DNA of 64,000 bases from Pseudanabaena sp. UWO311 (GCF_006937785.1 NZ_SJEE01000002.1:248001-312000); one strand, 5' to 3'. Numbered from the stretch's first letter, positions 43,258-54,075 are shown. Translations and numbers: made by a program. Notes: generated by a model from the letters alone, not told the origin.

Positions 43258-44643
43258 TCAGGCTTTTGTTTTTTCAAATACAAAATTACTAAGCGATCGC
43301 TGTACCGAAACAATCGGAATTTGGTTGATCGCCTCGGTTGCAAAAGCATAGGTTAGCAAGTTAGCGGCACTCTCAGCATCAATCGCTCGACTTTGGAGAT
43401 AGAAGATTTCCTCAGCATCGAGTTGACTGACAGTCGCGCCGTGAGCGCATTTGACATTATCTGCAAAAATCTCTAATTGGGGTTTAGTGTCCACTCGCGC
43501 TTTGGGCGACAACAAGAGATTGCGGCTTAGCTGGGCGGAATCAGTCTGTTGAGCTAACTTCGCAACTTGGATTTTGCCATTAAAAACTGTATGGGAACGA
43601 CCGTCAGCAATGCACTTGTGCAATTGCTTACTCGATCCGTGCGGATAGTTGTGAGCGATTACAGAATGTGTATCCGCGTGCTGTTCACCATCGACAAATG
43701 CTAACCCAGTCAGAGAAGTTTGCGTTTGTTCAGCCATTTGATGCACGATCAAATTCTGGCGAGAGATCTTCGCACCGATGCTAATCGATTGATTCTTATA
43801 GACACTATTTCGAGCTTGAGCGATCGCAGTCATATTGATATGCACCGCCTCATCACCTTGCCATTGCACCTTGGTATGATTGACCTCTGCACCTTCTGCT
43901 AGCCAAACTTCTGTTACCGTATTAGTAAAATAGGTTTGAGAATCAATTCCCACAAAAGTTTGAATAAAAGTCAAATTACTATGGCTTTCTGCAATCACCA
44001 AACAGCGCGGCTGAGTTATCAATGTTGCGCCAGCCTGTGGTGCAGATACAAACAAAAGCTGGATCGGCTTTTCGACGACTAAATTTTTGGGGACGATTAC
44101 AATCGCTACATCCTGCATACAAGCTGTATTCAGGCTTGTAAAATAATCATTCGTATCGGGATGTTGAGCGAGGTGCGATCGCAGCTTTGGCAGAATGCGA
44201 TCGCCAAGAGTTGCCAATGTGCCAAGAACTAAGCCCTGCGAAGCGCCGCTTGTATCTGAGAACTTCTCACTATACTGCCCATTCACAAATACAATCAGAT
44301 TGACTGAAGCTTCAGGCGCTGAATGCTTAGCAACTAAAGCTTCGACATCCTCTGGCTTAGCCAGTTGATTAGCAAAAGTTAGACTTCCCAAAGACGAAAC
44401 ATCCGTATATTTCCATTCTTCATCTTTGGTCGTAGGGAAAGAAAGACTCGCTAGGCGATCGCTAGCCAATTGGCGAATTTCGCTCACAAACTGATCGGTG
44501 TCTTGGGCGATCGCGATCGGAGAGTTTAAACCGATCACTTGGGAAGTAAATTTCTTGCTGTCAATAGCCAATTTACTGCGGGTGCTTAATGCGCCCTTCA
44601 ACTCCTGTTGATCTTCCACTTGTTCAGAAACTTGAATAGACAT
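43258..44643 (-). CDS. sufD: Fe-S cluster assembly protein SufD
   Basis: A 461-residue protein of the SufBD family. The N-terminal LASLSFPTTKDEEWKYTDVSSL motif and the C-terminal beta-helix with CAHGATVSQLDAEEIFYLQSRAID mark SufD. With SufB and SufC it forms the SufBC2D scaffold that builds Fe-S clusters. Its ATG overlaps the sufC stop by 1 nt. sufS, normally next in cyanobacteria, does not follow. Confidence 0.95.
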   Translation of the reverse strand: MSIQVSEQVEDQQELKGALSTRSKLAIDSKKFTSQVIGLNSPIAIAQDTDQFVSEIRQLASDRLASLSFPTTKDEEWKYTDVSSLGSLTFANQLAKPEDVEALVAKHSAPEASVNLIVFVNGQYSEKFSDTSGASQGLVLGTLATLGDRILPKLRSHLAQHPDTNDYFTSLNTACMQDVAIVIVPKNLVVEKPIQLLFVSAPQAGATLITQPRCLVIAESHSNLTFIQTFVGIDSQTYFTNTVTEVWLAEGAEVNHTKVQWQGDEAVHINMTAIAQARNSVYKNQSISIGAKISRQNLIVHQMAEQTQTSLTGLAFVDGEQHADTHSVIAHNYPHGSSKQLHKCIADGRSHTVFNGKIQVAKLAQQTDSAQLSRNLLLSPKARVDTKPQLEIFADNVKCAHGATVSQLDAEEIFYLQSRAIDAESAANLLTYAFATEAINQIPIVSVQRSLSNFVFEKTKA

Positions 44644-45425
44644 TATACCAACACCGCCTCTTCTTCTTTGAGCCAGTCATAGCCCTTTTCTTCTAGTTCC
44701 AGAGCCAAGTCTTTACCACCTGTGAGAATAATCTTGCCATTTTCCATCACATGAATAAAATCAGGAATAATGTAATTTAGCAAGCGCTGATAGTGAGTAA
44801 TCACTAGTGAAGAATTGAGAGGAGTTGAGAGCTTATTTACACCACCTGCCACAATTCGCAATGCATCGATATCCAAACCTGAATCTGTCTCATCGAGAAT
44901 GGCAAGAGTCGGATCGAGAATTGCCATTTGCAAAATCTCATTGCGTTTCTTCTCGCCGCCAGAAAAACCTTCGTTAACACTGCGACTCAAGAAACTAGGA
45001 TTCATTTCTACGATCTCTAACTTTTCTTGGATAAAGTCATCAAAATCGATGATATCGAACTCTTCTAAACCTTTATGTTTTCTCAAGTTGTTATAGGACA
45101 ATCGCAAGAAATCAGAATTAGTCACCCCAGGAATTTCTAATGGGTATTGAAAAGCTAAAAATATACCTTCTCTAGATCTAATTTCTGGTGCTAAATCTAA
45201 TAAGTTTTCACCCTTATAAATAATCTCACCGCCTGTGACCGTATAGGCAGGATGTCCCGCTAACACTTTCGAGAATGTGCTTTTACCAGAGCCATTTGGC
45301 CCCATAATCGCATGAACTTCACCAGCCTTAATCTCCAGATTTAGCCCTTTTAAAATCTCGACTCCACCAACTTCCGCAGTCAAATTCTTGACTGATAAAA
45401 TTACTTCGCTATTTTCAACAATCAT
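44643..45425 (-). CDS. sufC: Fe-S cluster assembly ATPase SufC
   Basis: A 260-residue ABC-type ATPase: Walker [10 protein letters not shown] at 42-50, signature [16 protein letters not shown] near 158 and Walker [13 protein letters not shown] near 178. The GGEKKR form is specific to SufC. Supplies ATP-driven conformational change to the SufBCD scaffold. It is separated from sufB by a three-gene cassette and preceded by an AAGAGA ribosome-binding sequence. Confidence 0.96.
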   Translation of the reverse strand: MIVENSEVILSVKNLTAEVGGVEILKGLNLEIKAGEVHAIMGPNGSGKSTFSKVLAGHPAYTVTGGEIIYKGENLLDLAPEIRSREGIFLAFQYPLEIPGVTNSDFLRLSYNNLRKHKGLEEFDIIDFDDFIQEKLEIVEMNPSFLSRSVNEGFSGGEKKRNEILQMAILDPTLAILDETDSGLDIDALRIVAGGVNKLSTPLNSSLVITHYQRLLNYIIPDFIHVMENGKIILTGGKDLALELEEKGYDWLKEEEAVLV

Positions 45426-45544
45426 TTCTATTTCTCTTAACAGCTATTTAATATTGTAGTATGTAGTGGACAGATATTGATATGAGAAGGTCGAGAAACT
45501 ATGTCTTACAATTCTTTTAACACAAAGCTAAAGAAGAATTAAAA

Positions 45545-45874
45545 TTAAACTGCGATTACATCTTCAACATGATCGCGAACTTGAAACTCTCTTAAAAATC
45601 TAAAAAACATTTCAAAACCTGTTTTTTCGTCATGACAGGACAGCATGATTAGCTTTGCCCATGAAGTAACAGATCTTACGCCTATTTTTTTTTGTAACCA
45701 AGGCTGAAACTCGTTGTAAAACGCTTCTTCTTCTTGGGTGAGTTCATCATTACTCTGGCTTCGGGCAAATTCATATCCAGCAAGAAACATAAATAGATCG
45801 CTAACGGATTGACGACCTAAATACATTCCTGAGTTTTTTTCGATTTTCTGCAAAAGTTCAAACAATCCAATCAT
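45545..45874 (-). CDS. Putative immunity protein of the papain-fold toxin cassette
   Basis: A 109-residue protein starting MIGLFELLQKIEKNSGMYLGRQSVSDLFMFLAGYEFA. This small family is recognisable from cyanobacteria by the pattern LF.LL.KI....GMYLG..S...L..FL.GY, though it has no named function. ATG 45874 follows AGAGG at ideal spacing; a TTG further upstream is rejected. It is the last gene of the cassette, 22 nt after the toxin-like gene, the usual place of an immunity gene. Immunity role is an inference from position. Confidence 0.6.
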   Translation of the reverse strand: MIGLFELLQKIEKNSGMYLGRQSVSDLFMFLAGYEFARSQSNDELTQEEEAFYNEFQPWLQKKIGVRSVTSWAKLIMLSCHDEKTGFEMFFRFLREFQVRDHVEDVIAV

Positions 45875-45896
45875 TTTGTACCTCTCAAACAAATTA

Positions 45897-46244
45897 TTAC
45901 AAACTAGTCAGTTCCTCAACTACAAAAGCGCCACTCAGACAATCAAAATCTTTTATCCAATCTTCACGAGACAATCCTTCGGCGGACAAATTGTCAAATA
46001 CCTTTCCCATGACTTCTACTCCATAATGAGTCCCATTTTCAGTTATTGATTCGTCTAACCCATAGCGATCGCTTGTCACAAAGTTTTCACTGCGACGTTT
46101 GGTTCGTAACCGCAGTATTTTTGCTTCGATGCCACGCTTTTTTAGCCAACGCATTACGGTTAACGCACATTTATCACATTCCAATAGTGGATAGTTAATT
46201 GTAATTCTACCGACCGCTTGCCAAATTTCCTCCTGTCTTTCCAT
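45897..46244 (-). CDS. Papain-fold toxin domain (Tox-PL-2-like) protein
   Basis: A 115-residue single-domain protein. The pattern YPLLECDKCALTVMRWLKKRGI (Cys23/Cys26), NGTHYGVEVMGKVFDNL (His73, Asp84/Asn85) and SREDWIKDF fits the 'papain fold toxin 2' family with its Cys-His-Asp/Asn triad. The family was defined as C-terminal domains of polymorphic toxins; here it stands alone without any secretion or repeat region. Its ATG is 2 nt after the previous gene's stop. The target in the cell is unknown. Confidence 0.72.
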   Translation of the reverse strand: MERQEEIWQAVGRITINYPLLECDKCALTVMRWLKKRGIEAKILRLRTKRRSENFVTSDRYGLDESITENGTHYGVEVMGKVFDNLSAEGLSREDWIKDFDCLSGAFVVEELTSL

Positions 46245-46246
46245 AG

Positions 46247-46639
46247 CTAAGATAAGTTTTTTTCGGTTTCAGTCTCATCTTCTTCCATAGGAACTACAAA
46301 TTTCATGTTTTTATAGAGTAAATCAACTTCTATGTTAGAAGGTAGTCTGCGACCGCCTACTTTTTCCTTGATGCGCTTTTTATCAAACAGACGTAATTGC
46401 TCAAGAAATAAGTTTCTCTCAGTCTCCAAAGCATCTATTGCCTTATTTAGTCGCTCATTGGATTCCGATGTGTTCTCATCAAATCCAAAAAATTTACTAT
46501 ATCGAAGATAAGTTACTTGAAATTTTTGCCTGATGAGCCACCGATAAACTTGTATACAAGAGCGAAAAGCAGATCGGCGGTAATGAAATGGTAAATCGTT
46601 TCTACGAACTATTCGCGCATGTGTATGAAAGCTGCTCAT
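46247..46639 (-). CDS. Uncharacterised first gene of the cassette between sufB and sufC
   Basis: A 130-residue basic, helical protein of unknown family (RSAFRSCIQVYRWLIRQKFQVTYLRYSKFFGF in the first half, a coiled segment ALETERNLFLEQLRLFDKKR in the second, acidic end). Two nt separate its stop from the papain-fold gene, so the three small genes form one operon. It could be an adaptor or regulator; nothing in the sequence shows its function. Confidence 0.6.
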   Translation of the reverse strand: MSSFHTHARIVRRNDLPFHYRRSAFRSCIQVYRWLIRQKFQVTYLRYSKFFGFDENTSESNERLNKAIDALETERNLFLEQLRLFDKKRIKEKVGGRRLPSNIEVDLLYKNMKFVVPMEEDETETEKNLS

Positions 46640-46663
46640 ATCAACATTACATATTAGACAGAA

Positions 46664-46703
46664 TTTTTACGGCTGATTTGACTATAAAAATTCTATCTAA
46701 TTT
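46664..46703 (-). terminator. Inverted repeat between sufB and the cassette
   Basis: TTAGACAGAATTTTTA pairs with TATAAAAATTCTATCTAA. It may act as hairpin downstream of sufB or mark the edge of the inserted cassette. A TATAGT -10-like box for the cassette lies inside it on the minus strand. Confidence 0.45.
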
Positions 46704-46792
46704 AAAATATCTATCTCCATATAAATTATTGTATACCACTTAAAAAGCAGAGATTGTAGTCTCTTAATCGCGAGAACAAAATGGCGATCGCT

Positions 46793-48238
46793 TTATCCAA
46801 CACTATTCTCTAGCTTTAAAGCCAAGAGCTTATCAGCTTCAACAGCAAACTCCATTGGCAATGCATTAAATACTTCTTTGCAGAAGCCGCTAATGATCAT
46901 AGAGACTGCATCTTCAACTGCGATACCGCGTTGTTGAAAATAGAACAATTGCTCTTCGCCGATTTTAGAAGTTGAGGCTTCATGCTCAACTCTAGCAGTA
47001 TTGTTTTGAACTTGAATATAAGGGAAAGTATTCGCTTGAGAGCAATCACCAATCAGCATTGAGTCGCATTGAGAATAATTTCTTGCGCCTTCAGCTTTGG
47101 GTGAGATTTTGACCAAGCCGCGATAGCTATTTTGAGAGCCACCAGCGGAAATACCCTTAGAAACAATTTTACTACGGGTGTTTTTGCCGATATGCACCAT
47201 TTTCGAGCCAGTGTCGGCTTGTTGCTTATTATTTGTTAAAGCAACAGAGTAAAACTCGCCAACGGAGTTTTCACCAACCAATACGCAACTGGGATACTTC
47301 CAAGTAATTGCGGAACCAGTTTCTACTTGAGTCCAAGAGATCTTCGAGTTTTTGCCTTGGCACAAACCACGCTTAGTTACAAAGTTATAGATGCCGCCTT
47401 TGCCATCTTTATCGCCAGCAAACCAGTTCTGTACGGTTGAATATTTGATTTCAGCATCATCGAGGGCAACTAGCTCGACTACGGCTGCATGAAGTTGGTT
47501 GGTGTCAAACATTGGCGCTGTGCAGCCTTCGAGATAGCTGACATAGGCTCCTTCTTCAGCAACAATCAGAGTGCGCTCAAATTGCCCAGAATCGCCATTG
47601 TTAATGCGGAAATAGGTGGACAGATCCATTGGGCACTTTACGCCTTTGGGAATGTATACAAAGGAGCCATCGGTAAATACGGCAGCATTTAGAGCTGAAT
47701 AGTAGTTGTCTGCGATCGGGACAACGCTACCTAGATATTTTTTGATCAGTTCAGGATATTCATGCATCGCTTCGGTGATCGAGCAGAAGATTACACCGAC
47801 TTTTGCTAGATCTTTCTTAAAAGTTGTGGCGATCGAAACGCTATCAAAAATGACATCAACGGCAACATTGGTCAGACGCTTTTGTTCGTTAATGGAAATC
47901 CCTAATTTCTCAAAAGTATCCAGTAACTCAGGATCAACTTCATCAAGACTTGCTTTCTTTTTCGATTGCTTGGGTGCAGAATAATAAACGATATTTTGGT
48001 AATCGATCGCAGGATATTCGACATGCGCCCATGTTGGTTCTTGCATCTTTAACCATTGACGATACGCCTTGAGACGAAATTCCAGCATGTATTCTGGCTC
48101 ATTTTTCTTAGCCGAAATCATGCGGACGACATCTTCGCTTAGACCACGAGGAATCGTGTCCGACTCAATGGATGTAACAAATCCGTATTTGTATGGTTGG
48201 TTGACAAGTGCTTGAACCGTTGCAGTCATGTCAGTCAT
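46793..48238 (-). CDS. sufB: Fe-S cluster assembly protein SufB
   Basis: A 481-residue SufB. Diagnostic segments are [20 protein letters not shown] at the N-terminus, [44 protein letters not shown] and, at the end, [18 protein letters not shown]. It is the main scaffold of the SufBC2D complex. First gene of the suf unit, divergent from its regulator sufR. The downstream order is disrupted by the small-gene cassette. Confidence 0.96.
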   Translation of the reverse strand: MTDMTATVQALVNQPYKYGFVTSIESDTIPRGLSEDVVRMISAKKNEPEYMLEFRLKAYRQWLKMQEPTWAHVEYPAIDYQNIVYYSAPKQSKKKASLDEVDPELLDTFEKLGISINEQKRLTNVAVDVIFDSVSIATTFKKDLAKVGVIFCSITEAMHEYPELIKKYLGSVVPIADNYYSALNAAVFTDGSFVYIPKGVKCPMDLSTYFRINNGDSGQFERTLIVAEEGAYVSYLEGCTAPMFDTNQLHAAVVELVALDDAEIKYSTVQNWFAGDKDGKGGIYNFVTKRGLCQGKNSKISWTQVETGSAITWKYPSCVLVGENSVGEFYSVALTNNKQQADTGSKMVHIGKNTRSKIVSKGISAGGSQNSYRGLVKISPKAEGARNYSQCDSMLIGDCSQANTFPYIQVQNNTARVEHEASTSKIGEEQLFYFQQRGIAVEDAVSMIISGFCKEVFNALPMEFAVEADKLLALKLENSVG

Positions 48239-48335
48239 GGCTCCTGATAATTGATGTGCAAAGTTAGTGCTTCGCGCTACCTTTGTTTGAATAAAACAAC
48301 TTACTTGTTTCTTTACTAATTGTAGGTTACATTAA

Positions 48336-48349
48336 CAACATGCAAGTTG
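48336..48349. promoter_or_regulatory. SufR operator
   Basis: CAACATGCAAGTTG is exactly the CAAC-N6-GTTG palindrome bound by cyanobacterial SufR. It stands between divergent sufB and sufR, 98 bp from the sufB ATG and 86 bp from the sufR ATG, positioned to control both. SufR with its Fe-S cluster represses suf genes; loss of the cluster under iron or oxidative stress releases them. Confidence 0.85.
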
Positions 48350-48434
48350 TCAAAGTCATTTTTTTGATAACTACGCCATTTAATCGTGTCTTGCCTCTCC
48401 GCAAGAGTTAGTTGTTATCAGGAGCTGAATATTC

Positions 48435-49127
48435 ATGAAAACTCCCATCAGTGTCGCTGACGTGGTTTCAAGTGCACCAGATCTGAAACTAGATCACAGA
48501 AATGATGCTAAAAACGATACTAAGCAGGATATTTTGCAACATTTGCTTAAGCGTGGAGAGGTGACAGCACAAGACTTAGCCGAGAAGCTGGATATTAGTC
48601 CGCAGGCAATTCGTAAGCACTTAAAGGATCTAGAAACTGAAGGACTGATATATCACACTGCCGAGCAGTTGGGTATGGGTAGACCGCAATTTATTTATGC
48701 TTTAACAACGGCAGGGCGCGATCGCTTTCCTGATAGTTATAACCAATTTGCTGTAAATTTTTTAGATACATTGATTGATACTTTAGGTAAAGAGCAAGTA
48801 TCAGAGGTATTACAAAAGCAGTGGCAACGCAAAGCACAGAATTATAAATTGCAACTTGGAGGAGGTTCACTCAAGCAACGATTAGAAAAATTAGCCGAAC
48901 TTCGCCGTAGTGAAGGTTATGTGACGGAATGGTTCCCTGTAGAAGGGACAGAAGGTTTTATTTTTACAGAATATAATTGTGCGATCGCCCATGTGGCTGA
49001 GTCTTTTCCCAGTGTGTGCGGACATGAGCTAGAAATGTTTGCAACCGTGTTGGATTGTTCCGTAGAACGCACACATTGGATGGTTAATGGTGAACATCGT
49101 TGTGGATACTTAATCCCAAACAATTAA
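48435..49127 (+). CDS. sufR: Transcriptional repressor SufR
   Basis: A 230-residue regulator with an N-terminal winged-helix DeoR/ArsR-like domain (about 30-100, DLAEKLDISPQAIRKHLKDLE) and three C-terminal cysteines at 195, 208 and 223 (C-x12-C-x14-C), the ligand set of SufR's Fe-S cluster. ATG 48435 has AGGAG upstream. It is divergent from sufB with a recognisable operator between. Confidence 0.95.
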   Translation: MKTPISVADVVSSAPDLKLDHRNDAKNDTKQDILQHLLKRGEVTAQDLAEKLDISPQAIRKHLKDLETEGLIYHTAEQLGMGRPQFIYALTTAGRDRFPDSYNQFAVNFLDTLIDTLGKEQVSEVLQKQWQRKAQNYKLQLGGGSLKQRLEKLAELRRSEGYVTEWFPVEGTEGFIFTEYNCAIAHVAESFPSVCGHELEMFATVLDCSVERTHWMVNGEHRCGYLIPNN

Positions 49128-49130
49128 AAC

Positions 49131-49185
49131 AAGGAACCAATTTTTTGTGGCGCGGCGAAGCCGCGCCACAAAGAATTGGTTCCTT
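49131..49185. repeat. Palindromic element with AAGGAACCAATTTTT arms, copy 2
   Basis: AAGGAACCAATTTTTTGTGG... with a GAA loop and almost perfect complement (26-bp stem). Outer arms match the element at 17221-17280. It probably terminates sufR. Confidence 0.78.
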
Positions 49186-49250
49186 ATTAAATCTCACAAC
49201 CATTAGCTCTCAATTATTCTGTTAGCATAGATAGTAATAGTTATGGTTAT

Positions 49251-49281
49251 AGAGAATGCAGCACTTAGCACCGCATTCTCT
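49251..49281 (+). promoter_or_regulatory. Hairpin in the nfu leader
   Basis: AGAGAATGC and GCATTCTCT form a 9-bp stem 36 nt before the nfu start. Could be a leader structure; function unknown. Confidence 0.4.
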
Positions 49282-49316
49282 GAGCCTATAGTTTTGAGAT
49301 AAATACAGGAAAAAAT

Positions 49317-49553
49317 ATGAGTTTGACTCTGACTACAGAAAATGTCGAAAATGTTTTAGATGAGCTGCGCCCTTATCTAATGTCTGACGGTGGCAATGTG
49401 GAACTTGTCGAAATCGAGGGCCCAGTCGTGCGATTGCGTTTGCAAGGTGCTTGTGGATCTTGTCCTAGCTCAGCGATGACCCTGAGAATGGGCATTGAAC
49501 GCAAGTTGAAAGAAGAGATTCCTGAAATCGATGAAATCGAACAGGTTTTTTAA
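49317..49553 (+). CDS. nfu: NifU C-terminal-domain-like Fe-S scaffold (Nfu)
   Basis: A 78-residue protein consisting of the NifU C-terminal domain alone, with the cluster-binding CGSC at 46-49 ([18 protein letters not shown]). This is the cyanobacterial Nfu that transfers Fe-S clusters to targets such as photosystem I. It follows sufR on the same strand, consistent with a local Fe-S gene group. AGGA precedes the ATG. Confidence 0.94.
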   Translation: MSLTLTTENVENVLDELRPYLMSDGGNVELVEIEGPVVRLRLQGACGSCPSSAMTLRMGIERKLKEEIPEIDEIEQVF

Positions 49554-49555
49554 AC

Positions 49556-49600
49556 CCAAATAAATAAAGGCGGCACGAAGTGCCGCCTTTATTTATTTGG
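49556..49600. terminator. Perfect 21-bp bidirectional terminator
   Basis: CCAAATAAATAAAGGCGGCAC and its exact complement with GAA loop lie between convergent nfu and the large kinase; the kinase stop codon is in the right arm. Near-identical in design to 63549-63597. Confidence 0.82.
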
Positions 49601-52600
49601 ATGATAAAAGAGAATTTTGAATTTGTGAAAATAGAGATTGTATTTTCTGAAACATCTCTTGTATGTTCTCTTCTTTTTGATTTTCCCCAACTTGCTGCAA
49701 ATCATTAGCGATCGCTGCTATTGGAATCATACCTAAGTTACTTGATGCACCTTTGATAGAATGCGCAATTTGCGCAATCTTATGGTAATTATTCTCAGCG
49801 ATCGCCTGTTCAAGTTGCGCTAAGCTTTCCGAAGTAGACTCGAAAAAAGTTTGGAGAATTTCAGCTTTAAACTCTTCGCTACCATCAGCAATACTATCTA
49901 TATAAGTCCAGTCAATTAATGATAGGGATTCTGAGTTATTGGAATTTAGATCTAGGGAATTAGTATCAACATTTATGTTATCGATAATTGCCGTAGTTGC
50001 CACCTCAAAAGGGATAAGCGAAGAAGATGCGATAGCATTCTGAGCAAAAATCTTTTTCTCCCAATCAGCTAATTTTTGAGCGACATCTTCTTTGCGTATG
50101 GGTTTGCTGAGATAGTCATCCATACCACAAGCAATGCAGCGATCGCGATCTTCTTTCATCGCATTAGCTGTCATCGCCATAATCACGATTTTGCTCTTTT
50201 CTGAATCTAGCTGACGAATGACTCTTGTTGTCTCATATCCATCCATTTCAGGCATTTGGCAATCCATGAGGATGATGTCATAGTGGATGCATTCTAGGAG
50301 ATTAAGTACTTCTCGACCATTGCCTACGACATCTGCATCATAGCCAAAACTACGTAGCTGATGTAAAACCACTTTTTGATTGATGGGGTTATCTTCAGCA
50401 ATCAAAATTTTAAGTTTAGAAGCCTTTAACGGTAAATCATTCTCCTGAATCAATGGCACAGAGCGAAAAATTTCACTCTTAGTATCTATAGAAACTACTT
50501 CCACCAAAACATCCAACAAGCGAGACTGTTTTACTGGTTTGATAAGATAAAACTCAAACCCTAGTTCTTTAACTCGGCTAATACCACCTTGCTGGTTTAG
50601 AGATGTCAGCATAATTAATTTGAGATCTTTCAGTAAAGGATCAGCTTTGATCAATGCGCCCAGCATTTCGCCATCAAGATCAGGCATTTGCATGTCCAAA
50701 ATTGCTAATTGATAGCGATCGCCTTCTTCCACGGCTGTTCGCAAAATCGCGATCGCATTAGAGGCATTTTGTAATGCATCAACCCGCATCTGCCAAGCAG
50801 TTAATTGATAAGACAAGATTTTGCAATTGGTTGCATTATCATCAACTATCAATATCCGAACATCCTTTAGATTAGCTTCTTGGCGTGGTTTAAGCTGTGC
50901 GATCGTGGCGGAAGACTGCTTCGTAAATGGTAGCCTAAACCAAAACTGTGAACCTTTGCCTTCTTCACTATCGATCCCAATCTCTCCGCCCATGAGATCG
51001 ATAATTTGTTTACAAATGGCAAGTCCTAAACCAGTACCACCATATTTGCGTGTAGTCGAAGCATCGACTTGGGTGAAGGGTTGAAACAGCTTTTTCTGAG
51101 ATGTAGCAGATATACCAATGCCAGTATCAATAACTCTAAATTCGATGATTGCCATCGATTCAGTTTCTGACTTGAGGGATACCTTGACGATTACTTCGCC
51201 TTCTGAAGTGAACTTAACGGCATTACTAACCAGATTGGTTAATATCTGCCTGAGACGCGAAACATCTCCACAGAGGTAAATAGGCACATTTTGATGAACT
51301 AGTGACGCAAGCTCTAGCCCTTTTGCCTGAGCAAGCATAGCAAGCAGATCAGTTACTTCCTCAACACAGGTGTTAAGGTCAAAATCAATCTCTTCTAATT
51401 CCATCTCATGAGCTTCCAGCTTCGAGAAATCAAGAATTTCATTGATTAATGTCAACAGATTTTCGCCACTAATTCTCACAGTCTCCACAAAATCTCTCTG
51501 GAGAGTAGAAAGCTCAGTATCAGCAAGCAAACCTGTCATTCCTAGTACCGCATTCATTGGCGTGCGAATTTCATGGCTCATAGTTGCGAGAAAAGAACTT
51601 TTCATCTTTGTTGCTATTTCTGCTTGATGACGAGCTTTTTCTAGTTCAATATTCTGCTGAGAGAGTTGCTCTCGGCGTAATGTTTCTTGTGCTAGTAAAG
51701 TAGCTTGGTAAAGAGCAATCCCCACTTGATTACCAAGTTCTGCCAAAAAGTTAACTTCAAAACTGTTCCAGTGCCTTGTCTCGCTACATTGGTGGACAAT
51801 GAGTAGCCCCCAAAGTCGATCGCTTTCCAAAATCGGCACGACTAAGTTAGCTTGAACTTGACACTGGGACATCAATCTTTTATAACAATCGGACATATCT
51901 GAATTGGGAATATCGTCATTTATGACTTTGCGTCCTTGTCGAAAATCTTCCCATAGACCACGATAAAAGCACTCATCTCTAATATCGGCTTCCAATAGAG
52001 AGATCCAAGGTGACTCCACTGACTCAACTGCAACTGAACCTTCCCATTCACCATCAAATCGATACACAACTACCCGATCTGCTTTAAGGTACTTTCTTAC
52101 TTCTTCAACAGTTGTATTTAAGATCTCGCTAACATTCAACGATTGACGAATGCGTAGAGTGATTTGAGAGAAAACTATCGATCGCCAATTCTGCAACCGT
52201 ACTTCTTCTTCGACCTGTTTGCGATCGGTGATGTCAAGCCCTGATCCAATGATAAAAGCAATTTTATTTTCTGATTCAAGTACAGCCGTAGTTGACCAAG
52301 AGATTAGCCGACGCTTACCACTCTTTGTTAACCAATGATTTTCATAGGAATTGGATAAACTGCCATTAGATAATCTTGTAAAGGTCTTGCTAACTACCGC
52401 AGCTTCTTCATGCGGCAGAAAAATCTTGCAAAAATTCTGATTTCTTACTTCTTCAAAGTAATAGCCAGTTACTCTTTCACATTCACGATTAAATCTAATT
52501 ATCTTGCCTTCTATATCTAATACAATTACAAGCGCACCAACTGTATCCAGCACTGTAACTGTAAAATCTCGTTCTTGCTTAAGGCTAGTTTCTAGTCGGC

Positions 52601-53810
52601 GACTTGTAAGTGTTTCATTGTAGACAGAATAAAACAGCAACCCAAGTATGCCTAAAGTCGAAAGCAGTGTAATTAAGGAAATATTAACAGCATTAGCAGT
52701 TGAAGATTGCTTTTTTTGAAGCCACAACGATAAATCATCCCTAGAAATATTAATTAGTTCTTCTAGTTCAGTTTCAGTAAGATCTTCAGCATCCCAAATT
52801 CTTTTCTCTAATATTAGTTTCTGAGTGGGTTTTAGTCCAGAAGATTGATAAGACTCAACAATTTCATTCGAGTCTTGCAATCCTTTGCGAAGATGTTTTA
52901 ATAAGAGTGTGATCGTTTCCTGATAGTCAACCCTGCTCTTCTGACCATCCAGATTAGCTAACTGTTCTCTACTATTCTTCTGACTCAAGTACTGAAGTTT
53001 GAGGATGTCAACCTCCAATTCTGCTGCCAAAAGCTTGTATGCCTCTAAACTTTCTTGATTACCTAAAAGAAGATATGCTCCTACTGAATTTTTTAAATCA
53101 CGGATTTGATTGAGTGGTTTCTGGATTTTCTCTAGTTCATCTTGTTTTTGCAAAAAATCAATATTTGATTCTTTTAAACTACTGAGATTTACATAAGAAA
53201 TTACACCCATCCCAATAACGATTGAGGCGATAATTCCAGTCCAAAATGCGATCTTCTTAAGGAAGTTTTTTCCCGCAGGTTTGGTTGTTTTCGGTATAGA
53301 TAAGCGACTAATTTCGTTTAAGCTACGGCGAGTTTCAATCAAATATGTTGTTTGATGACCCAGCGATTTGAGTGCGGATATTTGGTCTGCACTCAGTTCT
53401 CTTGGTTGTCGATCAATTACGCAGAGTGTACCTAAAGGATAGCCTTCTACATTTTTAATGGGGATTCCCGCATAAAAGCGAATCTTAGGCGGCCCAGTTA
53501 CCAGTGGATTGCTGGCAAATCTCTCGTCTTTGTAAGTGTCAGGAATTATAAAAATTCTATCTTTTAGAATTGTATGTGCACAAAAAGTAATTTTTTTCGG
53601 TATTTCTATTTCACTGATTCCGACTTTTGACTTAAACCATACCCGCTCTTTGTCGATTAAGCTTACTAAAGCGATCGGCGTTTGACAGATATAGGCAGCT
53701 AATTTCGTAATTTCGTCAAAGCCTTGTTCTGGCTCAGTATCTAAAATATTGCACTGATACAGAGCTAAAACTCTTTCTATTTCATTCGATGGTTCTGGTG
53801 CTGAAATCAT
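49593..53810 (-). CDS. Hybrid histidine kinase with putative cyanobacteriochrome GAF
   Basis: A 1405-residue kinase: N-terminal GAF (about 1-165), membrane segments near 187-208 and 372-395 around a helical CHASE3-like region, PAS (about 410-530), GAF (about 550-705), HisKA ([14 protein letters not shown] near 745), HATPase (about 855-985), two receivers ([13 protein letters not shown] near 1055, [13 protein letters not shown] near 1195) and an HPt domain ([11 protein letters not shown] near 1360). The second GAF has DECF at 612-615 and CY at 642-643 followed by ANLVVPI, i.e. both cysteines of DXCF cyanobacteriochromes, 28 residues apart. It could therefore be a light sensor; this is inferred. 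Confidence 0.9.
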   Translation of the reverse strand: MISAPEPSNEIERVLALYQCNILDTEPEQGFDEITKLAAYICQTPIALVSLIDKERVWFKSKVGISEIEIPKKITFCAHTILKDRIFIIPDTYKDERFASNPLVTGPPKIRFYAGIPIKNVEGYPLGTLCVIDRQPRELSADQISALKSLGHQTTYLIETRRSLNEISRLSIPKTTKPAGKNFLKKIAFWTGIIASIVIGMGVISYVNLSSLKESNIDFLQKQDELEKIQKPLNQIRDLKNSVGAYLLLGNQESLEAYKLLAAELEVDILKLQYLSQKNSREQLANLDGQKSRVDYQETITLLLKHLRKGLQDSNEIVESYQSSGLKPTQKLILEKRIWDAEDLTETELEELINISRDDLSLWLQKKQSSTANAVNISLITLLSTLGILGLLFYSVYNETLTSRRLETSLKQERDFTVTVLDTVGALVIVLDIEGKIIRFNRECERVTGYYFEEVRNQNFCKIFLPHEEAAVVSKTFTRLSNGSLSNSYENHWLTKSGKRRLISWSTTAVLESENKIAFIIGSGLDITDRKQVEEEVRLQNWRSIVFSQITLRIRQSLNVSEILNTTVEEVRKYLKADRVVVYRFDGEWEGSVAVESVESPWISLLEADIRDECFYRGLWEDFRQGRKVINDDIPNSDMSDCYKRLMSQCQVQANLVVPILESDRLWGLLIVHQCSETRHWNSFEVNFLAELGNQVGIALYQATLLAQETLRREQLSQQNIELEKARHQAEIATKMKSSFLATMSHEIRTPMNAVLGMTGLLADTELSTLQRDFVETVRISGENLLTLINEILDFSKLEAHEMELEEIDFDLNTCVEEVTDLLAMLAQAKGLELASLVHQNVPIYLCGDVSRLRQILTNLVSNAVKFTSEGEVIVKVSLKSETESMAIIEFRVIDTGIGISATSQKKLFQPFTQVDASTTRKYGGTGLGLAICKQIIDLMGGEIGIDSEEGKGSQFWFRLPFTKQSSATIAQLKPRQEANLKDVRILIVDDNATNCKILSYQLTAWQMRVDALQNASNAIAILRTAVEEGDRYQLAILDMQMPDLDGEMLGALIKADPLLKDLKLIMLTSLNQQGGISRVKELGFEFYLIKPVKQSRLLDVLVEVVSIDTKSEIFRSVPLIQENDLPLKASKLKILIAEDNPINQKVVLHQLRSFGYDADVVGNGREVLNLLECIHYDIILMDCQMPEMDGYETTRVIRQLDSEKSKIVIMAMTANAMKEDRDRCIACGMDDYLSKPIRKEDVAQKLADWEKKIFAQNAIASSSLIPFEVATTAIIDNINVDTNSLDLNSNNSESLSLIDWTYIDSIADGSEEFKAEILQTFFESTSESLAQLEQAIAENNYHKIAQIAHSIKGASSNLGMIPIAAIANDLQQVGENQKEENIQEMFQKIQSLFSQIQNSLLSSK

Positions 53811-54075
53811 GTAAGTTTTGGTTTAGGAGTTTGGGATCAAGCTTCCCAAATCAAGATTTTTTAATTAGATATTTTTCGTTAATCCCAATTCAACTTTACT
53901 AACGCCAACACAAATGTATATCTAATATATAGCTATATAGCAATCCTAAATGGTTTGTGGAAGAGCCACCCTAAAGTGTTAACGCTTCCACAATCTTCAA
54001 AAACTATTAACAAAAATCATAGAGTTTGAGACGACGCTTTGCACCGCCTCAAACTCTATGATAATGAGACAAAAA
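53811..54075. other. Intergenic region with two hairpins
   Basis: TTGTGGAAG.. pairs with CTTCCACAA (about 53954-53994), and TCATAGAGTTTGAG pairs with CTCAAACTCTATGA (54018-54061), the latter a likely terminator of the Yip1 gene. An AT-rich stretch around 53925-53945 may hold the kinase promoter. No ORF seen. Confidence 0.5.
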
